From Spirochaetaceae bacterium (GTDB taxonomy: Bacteria; Spirochaetota; Spirochaetia; SZUA-6; Fen-1364): a stretch of 13,446 nt of DNA. The DNA is taken from the NCBI GenBank assembly GCA_003141795.1, contig PLNO01000221.1, positions 6,587 through 20,032 of the forward strand, read 5' to 3'. Positions 1 through 5,306 of the stretch are shown piece after piece. A program made the position numbers and the translations under genes. Every line of letters begins with the position of its first letter. Within the stretch, counting starts at the first letter, position 1. The notes beneath the pieces are model-generated. The model was not told the origin of the DNA. It was given only the letters and a program-made list of their open reading frames with translations, and searched no databases.

Positions 1-135
1 GACGATCTCCGACGGGATCGGAAGCTGGAAGGGCTTCAGCCCGAGCAGGGCGTGAAAGCCCCCGATCTGCCAGATCAGGATGAAGCCCACTCCGAACGCC
101 AGGGGCCAGAGGATTTTCATCAATCGATCAGTCAT
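1..135 (-). CDS. ABC transporter permease, second membrane subunit (partial, N-terminus only)
   Basis: This is the start of a second membrane subunit of the NMT1/THI5-like importer; only about 45 codons lie in the window and the rest continues off the left edge. The visible part holds one hydrophobic segment (about residues 8-25) followed by a stretch ending in Leu-Pro-Ile-Pro-Ser-Glu-Ile, which resembles the LP-x-PS-E-V segment after the first helix of BPD_transp_1 permeases of the SsuC/TauC/ThiX type. The ATG at 135 overlaps the stop of the preceding permease gene (ATGACTGA), which argues for translational coupling. A second in-frame ATG at 120 is the alternative start. Two permease genes suggest a heterodimeric channel. 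Substrate cannot be read from this fragment. Confidence 0.75.
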   Translation of the reverse strand, partial: MTDRLMKILWPLAFGVGFILIWQIGGFHALLGLKPFQLPIPSEIV

Positions 136-922
136 TGTCTGCTTCCGCTCCCGCGACAGCCGCGTTCTGCCACGGCACCAGTATCCTCTCCGCGACAAGG
201 ACGATGAGGTAGCTGACGACTCCCATGGCGGCGCTCGTGAGGACCGACGCCCAGAAGATGTCCCGTGCGCCGCCGTACAGGGAATAGAGGAGCTTCACGC
301 CGATGCCTCCCCTGGACCCCAGCATGTCCACCAGGATCGACGCGGTGACCGACAGGGGCGCCGCGATCTTGAGACCGGTGAACAGATAGGGCAGGGAGAA
401 CGGCATCATGAGCTTGAGGTAGAGCACGCGCTTGCGCGCCGCATAGGAATACATGAGCTGACGCTTCTCAAGGTCCACGCTCTTGAACCCGCTTAAGCTA
501 CTCGCCGCGACGGGAAAGAAGGCGATATACGCGGCGATGACGACCCGCGACGTGTTCATGTCCCGCACGAGGTTGAAGATGATGGGCGCCAGGCCGAGGA
601 CCGGTATCATCTGCGACATGATGAGGTACGGAAATGCGATGCGCTCCGCCGTCCTCGATATGCTCATGAGGACGGCCAGGAGATACCCGACCACCGCGCC
701 GAGGAGGAAACCGGTTGCCGCCTTGGAGAGGGTCACGCCGGCAGCCTCCAGGAGTGGGCCCGCATTGCGCGCGAGGGTGATCAGGATGGCGTGAAGGTAC
801 GGGAGCTTCGCGCTTGCCATCGGGTCGTGGAGCACTCCCGAGAGGAGGAAGGCCCCCGTCTCCCATACCGCGACGACTCCGACGATCCAGACGAGCCCGA
901 CTATTTTTCGATTGTTCTTCAC
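128..922 (-). CDS. ABC transporter permease of an NMT1/THI5-like importer
   Basis: Inner-membrane subunit of a binding-protein-dependent importer, 264 residues, the usual length for BPD_transp_1 permeases of the SsuC/TauC/ThiX group. About six hydrophobic segments can be seen, including residues 8-30, 68-88, 98-118, 126-146 and 228-247. The cytoplasmic coupling segment (the EAA-loop equivalent) lies near residues 159-186, with Ala-Ala-Arg, then Met-Met-Pro and a Tyr-Leu-Phe-Thr-Gly-Leu ending typical of the family; the usual Gly of the EAA motif is not obvious. I chose the GTG at 922 because it overlaps the ATPase stop as GTGA. The open frame extends much further upstream, but that part is antisense noise inside the ATPase gene. 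It is the third gene of the operon. Confidence 0.88.
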   Translation of the reverse strand: MKNNRKIVGLVWIVGVVAVWETGAFLLSGVLHDPMASAKLPYLHAILITLARNAGPLLEAAGVTLSKAATGFLLGAVVGYLLAVLMSISRTAERIAFPYLIMSQMIPVLGLAPIIFNLVRDMNTSRVVIAAYIAFFPVAASSLSGFKSVDLEKRQLMYSYAARKRVLYLKLMMPFSLPYLFTGLKIAAPLSVTASILVDMLGSRGGIGVKLLYSLYGGARDIFWASVLTSAAMGVVSYLIVLVAERILVPWQNAAVAGAEADND

Positions 923-1758
923 GACTGCCTTTCGGCCCCTTCGAAGCTCTTGCGGGTCCTGGAAACCAGGGAGAAGAAATCGGGGGATTCGCGGGTTTCC
1001 TGGGTACGGGGCCGGGGAAGGTCGATGTCGATGACACGGGAGAGTCTCCCGGGAAGCGGGGAGAGGACGAACACCCTGTCGGAGAGGAACACGGCCTCGG
1101 AGATGTTGTGGGTGACGAAGATGATGGTCGTGCTCGTCTTCTGCCAGATCGAAAGGAGGTCCTCGTTGAGCTTTTCCCGGGTAAACTCGTCCAGGGCGGA
1201 GAATGGCTCGTCCATGAGGAGGAACTCGGGCTTGACCGCGAGGGCCCGCGCGATGCCGACCCTCTGCTGCATGCCGCCGCTGAGCTGGTACGGGTAGGTG
1301 TTGGCGAACTCGGTGAGCCCGACGAGCTCGAGCTCCTTCTCGATGCGCCGCTTCTGCTCCTCCCTCTGCACCTTCATCATCTCCAGGGGTAGACGGACAT
1401 TGCCACGAACTGTACGCCAGTCGAAGAGGACCGGGCTCTGGAACACGATGCCGTACTTCTTCTGCAGACGGGTTTCCCGAGGCGTCTGGCCGTCGATCCT
1501 CACCGTGCCCGAGGTCGGCTCGAGCAGGTCGGCGATGAGGCGGAGGAGGGTCGTCTTGCCGCATCCCGACGGTCCCAGCAGGGAGACGAACTCCCCCTTC
1601 TTGATGTCGATGCTCACGTTCCTGAGCGCTTCGACCTCAGCACCGGCGGTGTTCTTGTACACCATGCTCACGTTGCGCAGCTCGATGACTGGCTCGCTAT
1701 CGGCGATCCCCGGCATGTACGTGCTCGTGCTCTGCAGAACCGATGTGTCCATGAACAT
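919..1758 (-). CDS. ABC transporter ATP-binding protein of an NMT1/THI5-like importer
   Basis: Cytoplasmic ATPase that powers the importer, 279 residues, normal for the SsuB/TauB/ThiZ group. All motifs are intact: Walker A GPSGCGKTT at residues 62-70, Q-loop Gln107, signature LSGGMQQ at 159-165, Walker B at 179-184 ending in Asp-Glu, and H-loop His217. The ATG at 1758 is preceded by a GGAGGAAAG-type ribosome binding site; the frame is open for another 400 bases upstream, but that stretch lies antisense to and within the binding-protein gene. The gene ends in a 4-base GTGA overlap with the permease gene. A hairpin lies between it and the binding-protein gene upstream. The ATPase sequence alone does not indicate the substrate. 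Confidence 0.93.
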   Translation of the reverse strand: MFMDTSVLQSTSTYMPGIADSEPVIELRNVSMVYKNTAGAEVEALRNVSIDIKKGEFVSLLGPSGCGKTTLLRLIADLLEPTSGTVRIDGQTPRETRLQKKYGIVFQSPVLFDWRTVRGNVRLPLEMMKVQREEQKRRIEKELELVGLTEFANTYPYQLSGGMQQRVGIARALAVKPEFLLMDEPFSALDEFTREKLNEDLLSIWQKTSTTIIFVTHNISEAVFLSDRVFVLSPLPGRLSRVIDIDLPRPRTQETRESPDFFSLVSRTRKSFEGAERQS

Positions 1759-1782
1759 ATGCCTTTCCTCCCGTTGAAAACC

Positions 1783-1811
1783 CCGCTGGAAGGAATCGCT
1801 CCCCCCAGCGG
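1783..1811 (-). promoter_or_regulatory. Intercistronic hairpin between binding-protein and ATPase genes
   Basis: On the minus strand a perfect 7-bp stem, CCGCTGG pairing with CCAGCGG, encloses a 15-base loop. Inside it GGGA and TTCC can pair across a GCGA (GNRA-type) tetraloop. Only four T residues follow the 3' arm, too few for a strong intrinsic terminator. The 77-bp gap after the binding-protein stop is a usual place for a partial terminator or RNA-stabilising hairpin that keeps binding-protein mRNA in excess over the ATPase and permeases. The role is inferred from position. Confidence 0.5.
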
Positions 1812-1835
1812 TTCGTGCGCAACCCGATGCAAGAC

Positions 1836-2870
1836 CTACTGCGCGGTGGCCTTTTCCCAGTACGATGAATTGACGCTCGCCTTGAGGTCGGCGGGCTTCG
1901 TGAGCAGTCCGTACTTCAGCGCGTAGTCCGCCGTCTGCTGGACCGCCGGCATGCTGATGTAGCCGATCTTCGCGGGATCGAAGCCCGCGGGAACCACGAG
2001 CTTGGCGACTTCCTTCGCCATGTAGACCTGATGCGGAAGTGAGACGCTCTTGTCGACGTTGTAGACGAGCGTGCCGGCCGCTTCGGGGTCCTTGTAGGCG
2101 TCGGCCCACCCCTTGATCGAGGCACGGAGGAAGCGTACGAGAAGGCCTTCGTTTTTCGCCAGCCACTTGGAATTGACGAACAGGCAATCCTCGAGCATCG
2201 CGACGCCGGCGTCGTTCATGTCGATCACGTTCAGCTGGCTCTTGTCGAGCCCGGATTCCAGAAGCAGGCCGTACTCGTTGTAGATCATGGCGGAGGCGGC
2301 GTCGACGTCGCCTTTAATGACCTGATCCATCGTGTAGTCCTGCTGGACCATCTTCAGGTCTTTCGCCTTGTCGAGGCCCGCGGACTCGATGAGCGCGTAC
2401 AGCTCGTACTCGTTGCCGCCGAACCAGGACCCGACCTTCTTGCCGGCAAGGTCCTTCGCCGTCTTGATGCCGGTGGCCGACTTGGAGACGAGCAGCATCG
2501 CGCTCTTCTGGAAGACCTGCGCGACCTCGACGAACCCCCAGCCCTTCTCCTGATACTTCAGAAGACTGGAGACCCAGGTCACGCCGATGTCGGCCACGCC
2601 GTTGTAGACCTGCTGCTCGGGGATGATGTCGCTTCCCCCGGGGAGGATCTCGACCTTGATGCCTTCCTTCTCGTAGTAACCCTTTGCCGCCGCGACGTAG
2701 TAGCCCATGAACTGTGACTGGGGAAGCCACTTCAGCTGGAGGGTGATCTTGTCCAGCTTGCCGCTGGCAGGTGCACCGGCCGCAGCTTCCTTGCCGCCGG
2801 ATGCGAATCCCGCAAGAGCCGGGCCCAGCGCCAGCGCGATACCGAAGATCGCCACAAACAGTTTCTTCAT
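1836..2870 (-). CDS. NMT1/THI5-like ABC transporter solute-binding protein
   Basis: Exported binding protein that delivers substrate to the importer encoded downstream, 344 residues, usual for the family. Residues 1-23 form a signal sequence (Lys-Lys, hydrophobic core, Ala-x-Ala) followed by a Ser-Gly-Gly-Lys-Glu stretch. There is no lipobox Cys, so I read it as a type I signal peptide. The NMT1/THI5-like core starts near residue 42 with a KWLPQSQFMGYYVAAAKGYY segment, and a VIDMNDAGVAMLED segment lies further on. Both resemble binding proteins predicted to carry pyrimidine-type compounds and often found beside dihydropyrimidinase genes. Riboflavin or thiamine-precursor uptake is an alternative. 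I chose the ATG at 2870 because an AAGGAG site lies 9-10 bases upstream; an in-frame ATG at 2915 is the alternative. It is the first gene of a sigma-54-type operon. Confidence 0.88.
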   Translation of the reverse strand: MKKLFVAIFGIALALGPALAGFASGGKEAAAGAPASGKLDKITLQLKWLPQSQFMGYYVAAAKGYYEKEGIKVEILPGGSDIIPEQQVYNGVADIGVTWVSSLLKYQEKGWGFVEVAQVFQKSAMLLVSKSATGIKTAKDLAGKKVGSWFGGNEYELYALIESAGLDKAKDLKMVQQDYTMDQVIKGDVDAASAMIYNEYGLLLESGLDKSQLNVIDMNDAGVAMLEDCLFVNSKWLAKNEGLLVRFLRASIKGWADAYKDPEAAGTLVYNVDKSVSLPHQVYMAKEVAKLVVPAGFDPAKIGYISMPAVQQTADYALKYGLLTKPADLKASVNSSYWEKATAQ

Positions 2871-2947
2871 CGCCAATCGCTCCTTCCGCTCGAGAGACTT
2901 CCCCTTCACGGACAACGCCGCATCATGAGGAACTTACCGCGAACTAC

Positions 2948-2964
2948 ATGCACGAATCGTGCCA
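2948..2964 (-). promoter_or_regulatory. Sigma-54 (-24/-12) promoter for the NMT1/THI5-like importer operon
   Basis: The minus strand reads TGGCACGATTCGTGCAT. The -24 element TGGCACG is perfect. The -12 element TGCAT has GC exactly 12 bases after the first G of GG, as RpoN promoters need, with one mismatch (G for T at about -15). Transcription would begin near 2938, giving a 5' leader of about 68 bases before the ATG at 2870. The sequence is also a near-palindrome (GCACGA-A-TCGTGC), so a repressor operator is an alternative. A second, better match precedes the other importer operon, and both continue identically as TGCATGTA, which supports the promoter reading. Confidence 0.68.
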
Positions 2965-3078
2965 GCACCGGACTCTACGGAAACAGCATCTGCGATATCT
3001 GTTTCTCTCAGGAGCAATTACAGTGGATTGCAGAGGGCAAAAGACGACGGGAACAGCGGGGTGAGGAGCGAGAGAATC

Positions 3079-3122
3079 CTACAAATCGGTAGGGAATAAA
3101 AACCAAAGCTACATTGCGGTGC
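3079..3122. promoter_or_regulatory. Paired dyads (CTAC-N6-GTAG), candidate activator sites for the left sigma-54 promoter
   Basis: A perfect dyad CTAC-AAATCG-GTAG lies at 3079-3092 and a degenerate copy, CTAC-ATTGCG-GTGC, at 3109-3122. Their centres are 30 bp apart, about three helical turns. They lie roughly 140-185 bp upstream of the start predicted from the sigma-54 promoter, the usual range for enhancer-binding activators. The same arrangement, with perfect proximal and degenerate distal copies at 30-bp spacing, occurs before the second importer operon at 10136-10179. The activator is not encoded in the window and is unknown. Confidence 0.55.
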
Positions 3123-3184
3123 AACAGCCCCTGAACCGTCCAACCGGCATCCACGTCACGTTCCGCACTACTGCACGATCTTTC

Positions 3185-3213
3185 TTGACAACCCATTGTG
3201 TTTGTTGCAGTAT
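3185..3213 (+). promoter_or_regulatory. Possible sigma-70 promoter for the dehydrogenase operon
   Basis: A perfect TTGACA -35 hexamer at 3185-3190 is followed, after 17 bases, by CAGTAT at 3208-3213, which matches only three of six -10 positions. A start near 3220 would give a leader of about 190 bases before the dehydrogenase ATG. The weak -10 element suggests activation may be needed, or that the match is chance. Confidence 0.35.
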
Positions 3214-3224
3214 CCCTGGCTTCG

Positions 3225-3242
3225 ACGGCTCAGAGGAGCCGT
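3225..3242 (+). promoter_or_regulatory. Perfect 7-bp hairpin at the start of the dehydrogenase leader
   Basis: ACGGCTC-AGAG-GAGCCGT forms a perfect 7-bp stem with a 4-base loop, extendable by a G-T pair. It sits just after the predicted transcription start and has no T tract, so it is not a terminator. It may be an RNA-stabilising stem or a protein-binding dyad. Confidence 0.4.
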
Positions 3243-3292
3243 TCGTCAGGGAGACTTCGCCACTCTCGATCGGCCGCGAGGCTGCCGGGCTC

Positions 3293-3353
3293 CCTTTCAC
3301 GAAATGCCGGGATCGACCCGCGTTCAGGGATCGCTCCCGTTCGACGTGAAAGG
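3293..3353 (+). promoter_or_regulatory. Three-stem leader RNA that can mask a ribosome binding site
   Basis: CCTTTCACG (3293-3301) pairs perfectly over 9 bp with CGTGAAAGG (3345-3353). Inside are two small hairpins: CGGG-ATCGA-CCCG at 3308-3320 and GGGA-TCGC-TCCC at 3327-3338. The result is a possible three-way junction. The closing arm contains most of the AAAGGAG that serves the ATG at 3361, so the folded form would hide that site. It matches no riboswitch class I can recall. I have not computed a fold, and in GC-rich DNA some of the inner stems could be chance. Confidence 0.4.
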
Positions 3354-3360
3354 AGCGCAC

Positions 3361-3399
3361 ATGCACGTCCACCCCCACCACATCTCAATCACCCGATAG
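3361..3399 (+). CDS. Putative His-rich 12-residue leader peptide upstream of the dehydrogenase
   Basis: A mini-ORF encodes MHVHPHHISITR. It has a good ribosome binding site (AAAGGAG, 5 bases before the ATG) lying in the closing arm of the predicted leader stem. Its TAG stop is part of TAGGAGG, the ribosome binding site of the dehydrogenase gene, whose ATG starts 9 bases later. Four of the twelve residues are His, all CAC codons. The arrangement would couple translation of the mini-ORF to the dehydrogenase, or let ribosome stalling control it. A chance ORF between two purine-rich stretches cannot be excluded. Confidence 0.42.
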   Translation: MHVHPHHISITR

Positions 3400-3408
3400 G
3401 AGGCCCCC

Positions 3409-4935
3409 ATGTCCCCAACGAAGCTCCGCTATTACGCCGGCGGTTGGAAGGAATCGAAAACCGCGAAATGGATGGATTGCTTCGATCCGTCCACGGGCGA
3501 GGTGATCGCCCTTGCCCCGCAGTGCACGCAGTCCGAGGTGGAGGAAGCGATTGCCTCCGCTGTGGCCGCTTTCCCCGCGTGGTCGGACACGCCGGCGAGC
3601 AAGCGCGTCCAGGTGCTCTTCCGCATGAAGGCGCTGCTGGACAAGCACCTCGACGAGCTGACCCGGCTCGTCGCGAAGGAGCACGGGAAGGTGCTCGACG
3701 AGGCGATGGGGGACGCCATCAAGGTGACCGAGCTCGTGGAGTTCGCCTGCGGCATCCCCCATCTCATGAAGGGGCCCGCGGTGATGAACGCCACCGTCGG
3801 CTACGATACCTCGCAGTACATGGAGCCCCTCGGCGTGTTCGCCGGGATCGTTCCGTGGAACTTCCCGGCCATGCTGCCCATGGGATGGGTCGCCCCCCTC
3901 TGCATCGCGACGGGCAACACCCTCGTGCTCAAGCTGGCAAGCTTCGTACCCGAGTCCGCGGTGAGGATCATGGAGCTCTGGGAGGAGGCGGGTCTGCCGA
4001 AGGGCGTGATCAACCTCGTGACCTGTTCGCGCAATGAGGCGGAGATCCTGCTCCGCCATCCCGACATCAAGGGCGTCTGCTTCGTCGGCTCCACGTCCAT
4101 CGGGAAGCACATCTACGCAACCGCGGCAGCCAACGGCAAGCGCGTGCAGGCCCTTACCGAGGCGAAGAACCATGCGCTGGTGCTGCGCGACGCAGCGATA
4201 GAGAGGACAGCCCGAGGCCTCGTCAACTCGGCATGCGGCTGCGCGGGAGAGAGGTGCATGGCGCTGCCGGTGGTGGTCGTCGAAGAGGCCGTCGCCGACT
4301 CGCTCGTCGCGGCTCTTGCCCGTGCCATGGCGGAGCTGAAGGTCGGCCCGGCATACGATGCGTCGAGCCAACTCGGTCCGCTCGTGAACGCCGAGCACCG
4401 CCAGTCGGTGATGAACTGGATACAGAAGGGGATCGACGAGGGAGCGACGCTCGTCATGGACGGCCGCACGGTGAGCGTGAAGGGCTACGAAAAGGGCTTC
4501 TACCTCGGGCCCACCCTCTTCGACCACGTGAAGCCCGGCATGACGATCGGCGACAGGGAGATCTTCGGCCCGGTGCTCTGCGTGAAACGGGTGAAGGATT
4601 TCGAGGAGGGCCTGGCCCTCATGAACGCCAACGAGTTCGCCAACGGCTCGGTCATCTATACGCAGAGCGGCTACTATGCGCGGGAGTTCTCCCGGCGCAG
4701 CCACGGCGGCATGGTGGGCATCAACGTGGGGATCCCCGTCCCGCTGGGGATGTTCGGCTTCACGGGCCACAAGAGCTCGTTCTTCGGGGACCTGCACACG
4801 ATGGGCACCGATGCGGTGCGGTTCTTCACGGAGCTCAAGACCGTCACGGCCCACTGGTTCTCCGAGGAGGAGGCGCGCGCGGCGAAAGTGCAGAACAGCT
4901 GGGACGGGATGATATCCATGCCGGAGAAGAAATAG
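3409..4935 (+). CDS. mmsA: CoA-acylating methylmalonate-semialdehyde dehydrogenase-type aldehyde dehydrogenase
   Basis: Predicted cytoplasmic NAD-dependent, CoA-acylating dehydrogenase of the MmsA/IolA group, 508 residues, full family length. In this family methylmalonate semialdehyde gives propionyl-CoA and malonate semialdehyde gives acetyl-CoA. Visible landmarks are the oxyanion Asn151 in PWNFPAM, a GVCFVGSTSIGKHIY segment of the NAD-binding fold, the AKNH segment that replaces the general-base Glu motif of ordinary aldehyde dehydrogenases, and catalytic Cys283 in AGERCMALP (usually GQRCMA). The C-terminal GFTGHKSSFFGDLH and FFTELKTVTAHWF segments are characteristic of MmsA. The ATG at 3409 follows AGGAGG. 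It is divergent from the pyrimidine-like importer and 56 bp upstream of the Dabb gene. The context suggests a late step of thymine/uracil breakdown; valine or inositol breakdown are the other known roles of the family. Confidence 0.87.
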   Translation: MSPTKLRYYAGGWKESKTAKWMDCFDPSTGEVIALAPQCTQSEVEEAIASAVAAFPAWSDTPASKRVQVLFRMKALLDKHLDELTRLVAKEHGKVLDEAMGDAIKVTELVEFACGIPHLMKGPAVMNATVGYDTSQYMEPLGVFAGIVPWNFPAMLPMGWVAPLCIATGNTLVLKLASFVPESAVRIMELWEEAGLPKGVINLVTCSRNEAEILLRHPDIKGVCFVGSTSIGKHIYATAAANGKRVQALTEAKNHALVLRDAAIERTARGLVNSACGCAGERCMALPVVVVEEAVADSLVAALARAMAELKVGPAYDASSQLGPLVNAEHRQSVMNWIQKGIDEGATLVMDGRTVSVKGYEKGFYLGPTLFDHVKPGMTIGDREIFGPVLCVKRVKDFEEGLALMNANEFANGSVIYTQSGYYAREFSRRSHGGMVGINVGIPVPLGMFGFTGHKSSFFGDLHTMGTDAVRFFTELKTVTAHWFSEEEARAAKVQNSWDGMISMPEKK

Positions 4936-4991
4936 GTCGGAAATCCTTGCCGGCGGGCTGATGGCACGGTAGTCTGCCGCAGGAGGCGCAC

Positions 4992-5306
4992 ATGCGGCAC
5001 GCACACAATGTCTTCTTCCAGCTGAACGACGGCTCACCCGCGGCATGCGAAAAAATGGTGGGGGAATGCTATCAGTACCTCGAGGGCCATGACGGCATGA
5101 TGTCGTTCTCCGCGGGGACGCGGGCGACTGAGTGCGAGCGCGACGTCAACGACCTTCAGTTCGACGTCTCCCTGCACGTCGTGTTCTCCGACAGCCAGAA
5201 ACACGAGGCCTACCAGACGGCCCCCCGGCATGTGGAGTTCGTCTCTCGTAACAAGGCGGGCTGGAAGTCCGTGAGGGTCTTCGACTCTACGCTTCCCCCG
5301 TCGTAA
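4992..5306 (+). CDS. Dabb-domain (stress-responsive alpha/beta-barrel) small protein
   Basis: A 104-residue cytoplasmic protein that fits the Dabb family (dimeric ferredoxin-like alpha/beta barrel). The start, Met-Arg-His-x-His-Asn-Val-Phe-Phe-Gln-Leu, matches the family's first strand with its His. An FDVSLHVVFSD strand and the HEAYQTAPRHVEFV segment match the well-known Y-Q-x-x-P-x-H motif. An AGGAGG site lies just before the ATG. It follows the dehydrogenase gene by 56 bp and is probably co-transcribed. Dabb proteins include cyclases and many members of unknown reaction, so no substrate is assigned. Its last 20 bases overlap the end of the convergent nucleoside ATPase gene. Confidence 0.82.
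   Translation: MRHAHNVFFQLNDGSPAACEKMVGECYQYLEGHDGMMSFSAGTRATECERDVNDLQFDVSLHVVFSDSQKHEAYQTAPRHVEFVSRNKAGWKSVRVFDSTLPPS

Larger units (their letters stand above)
2871..3408. other. Divergent regulatory region between the importer operon and the dehydrogenase gene
   Basis: This 538-bp stretch has no convincing full-length gene; the open frames crossing it lack ribosome binding sites and family features. Reading outward to the left it holds a sigma-54-type promoter and two upstream dyads for the importer operon. To the right it holds a possible sigma-70 promoter, a 7-bp hairpin, a multi-stem leader and a 12-codon mini-ORF before the dehydrogenase. I looked for purine, TPP, FMN and glycine riboswitch signatures and saw none. 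Confidence 0.7.

Noticed and set aside
923..1564. N-terminal extension of the first permease frame up to 1564
   Set aside because: The extension is low-complexity and lies inside the ATPase gene in another frame; the GTG at 922 with a GTGA overlap gives the normal family length.
3003..3015. CTGAGAG on the minus strand upstream of the NMT1/THI5-like operon, recalling a TPP riboswitch
   Set aside because: The other conserved TPP riboswitch blocks (ACCTGATCTGG and the TAATACCAGCG-type segment) are absent, and it lies upstream of the predicted sigma-54 start.
3385..5046. A 553-codon open frame on the minus strand opposite the dehydrogenase gene
   Set aside because: It is antisense to a clear MmsA-type protein, rich in Arg, His and Gly as expected from GC-rich antisense reading, has no family motif, and its length follows from codon bias in the real gene.
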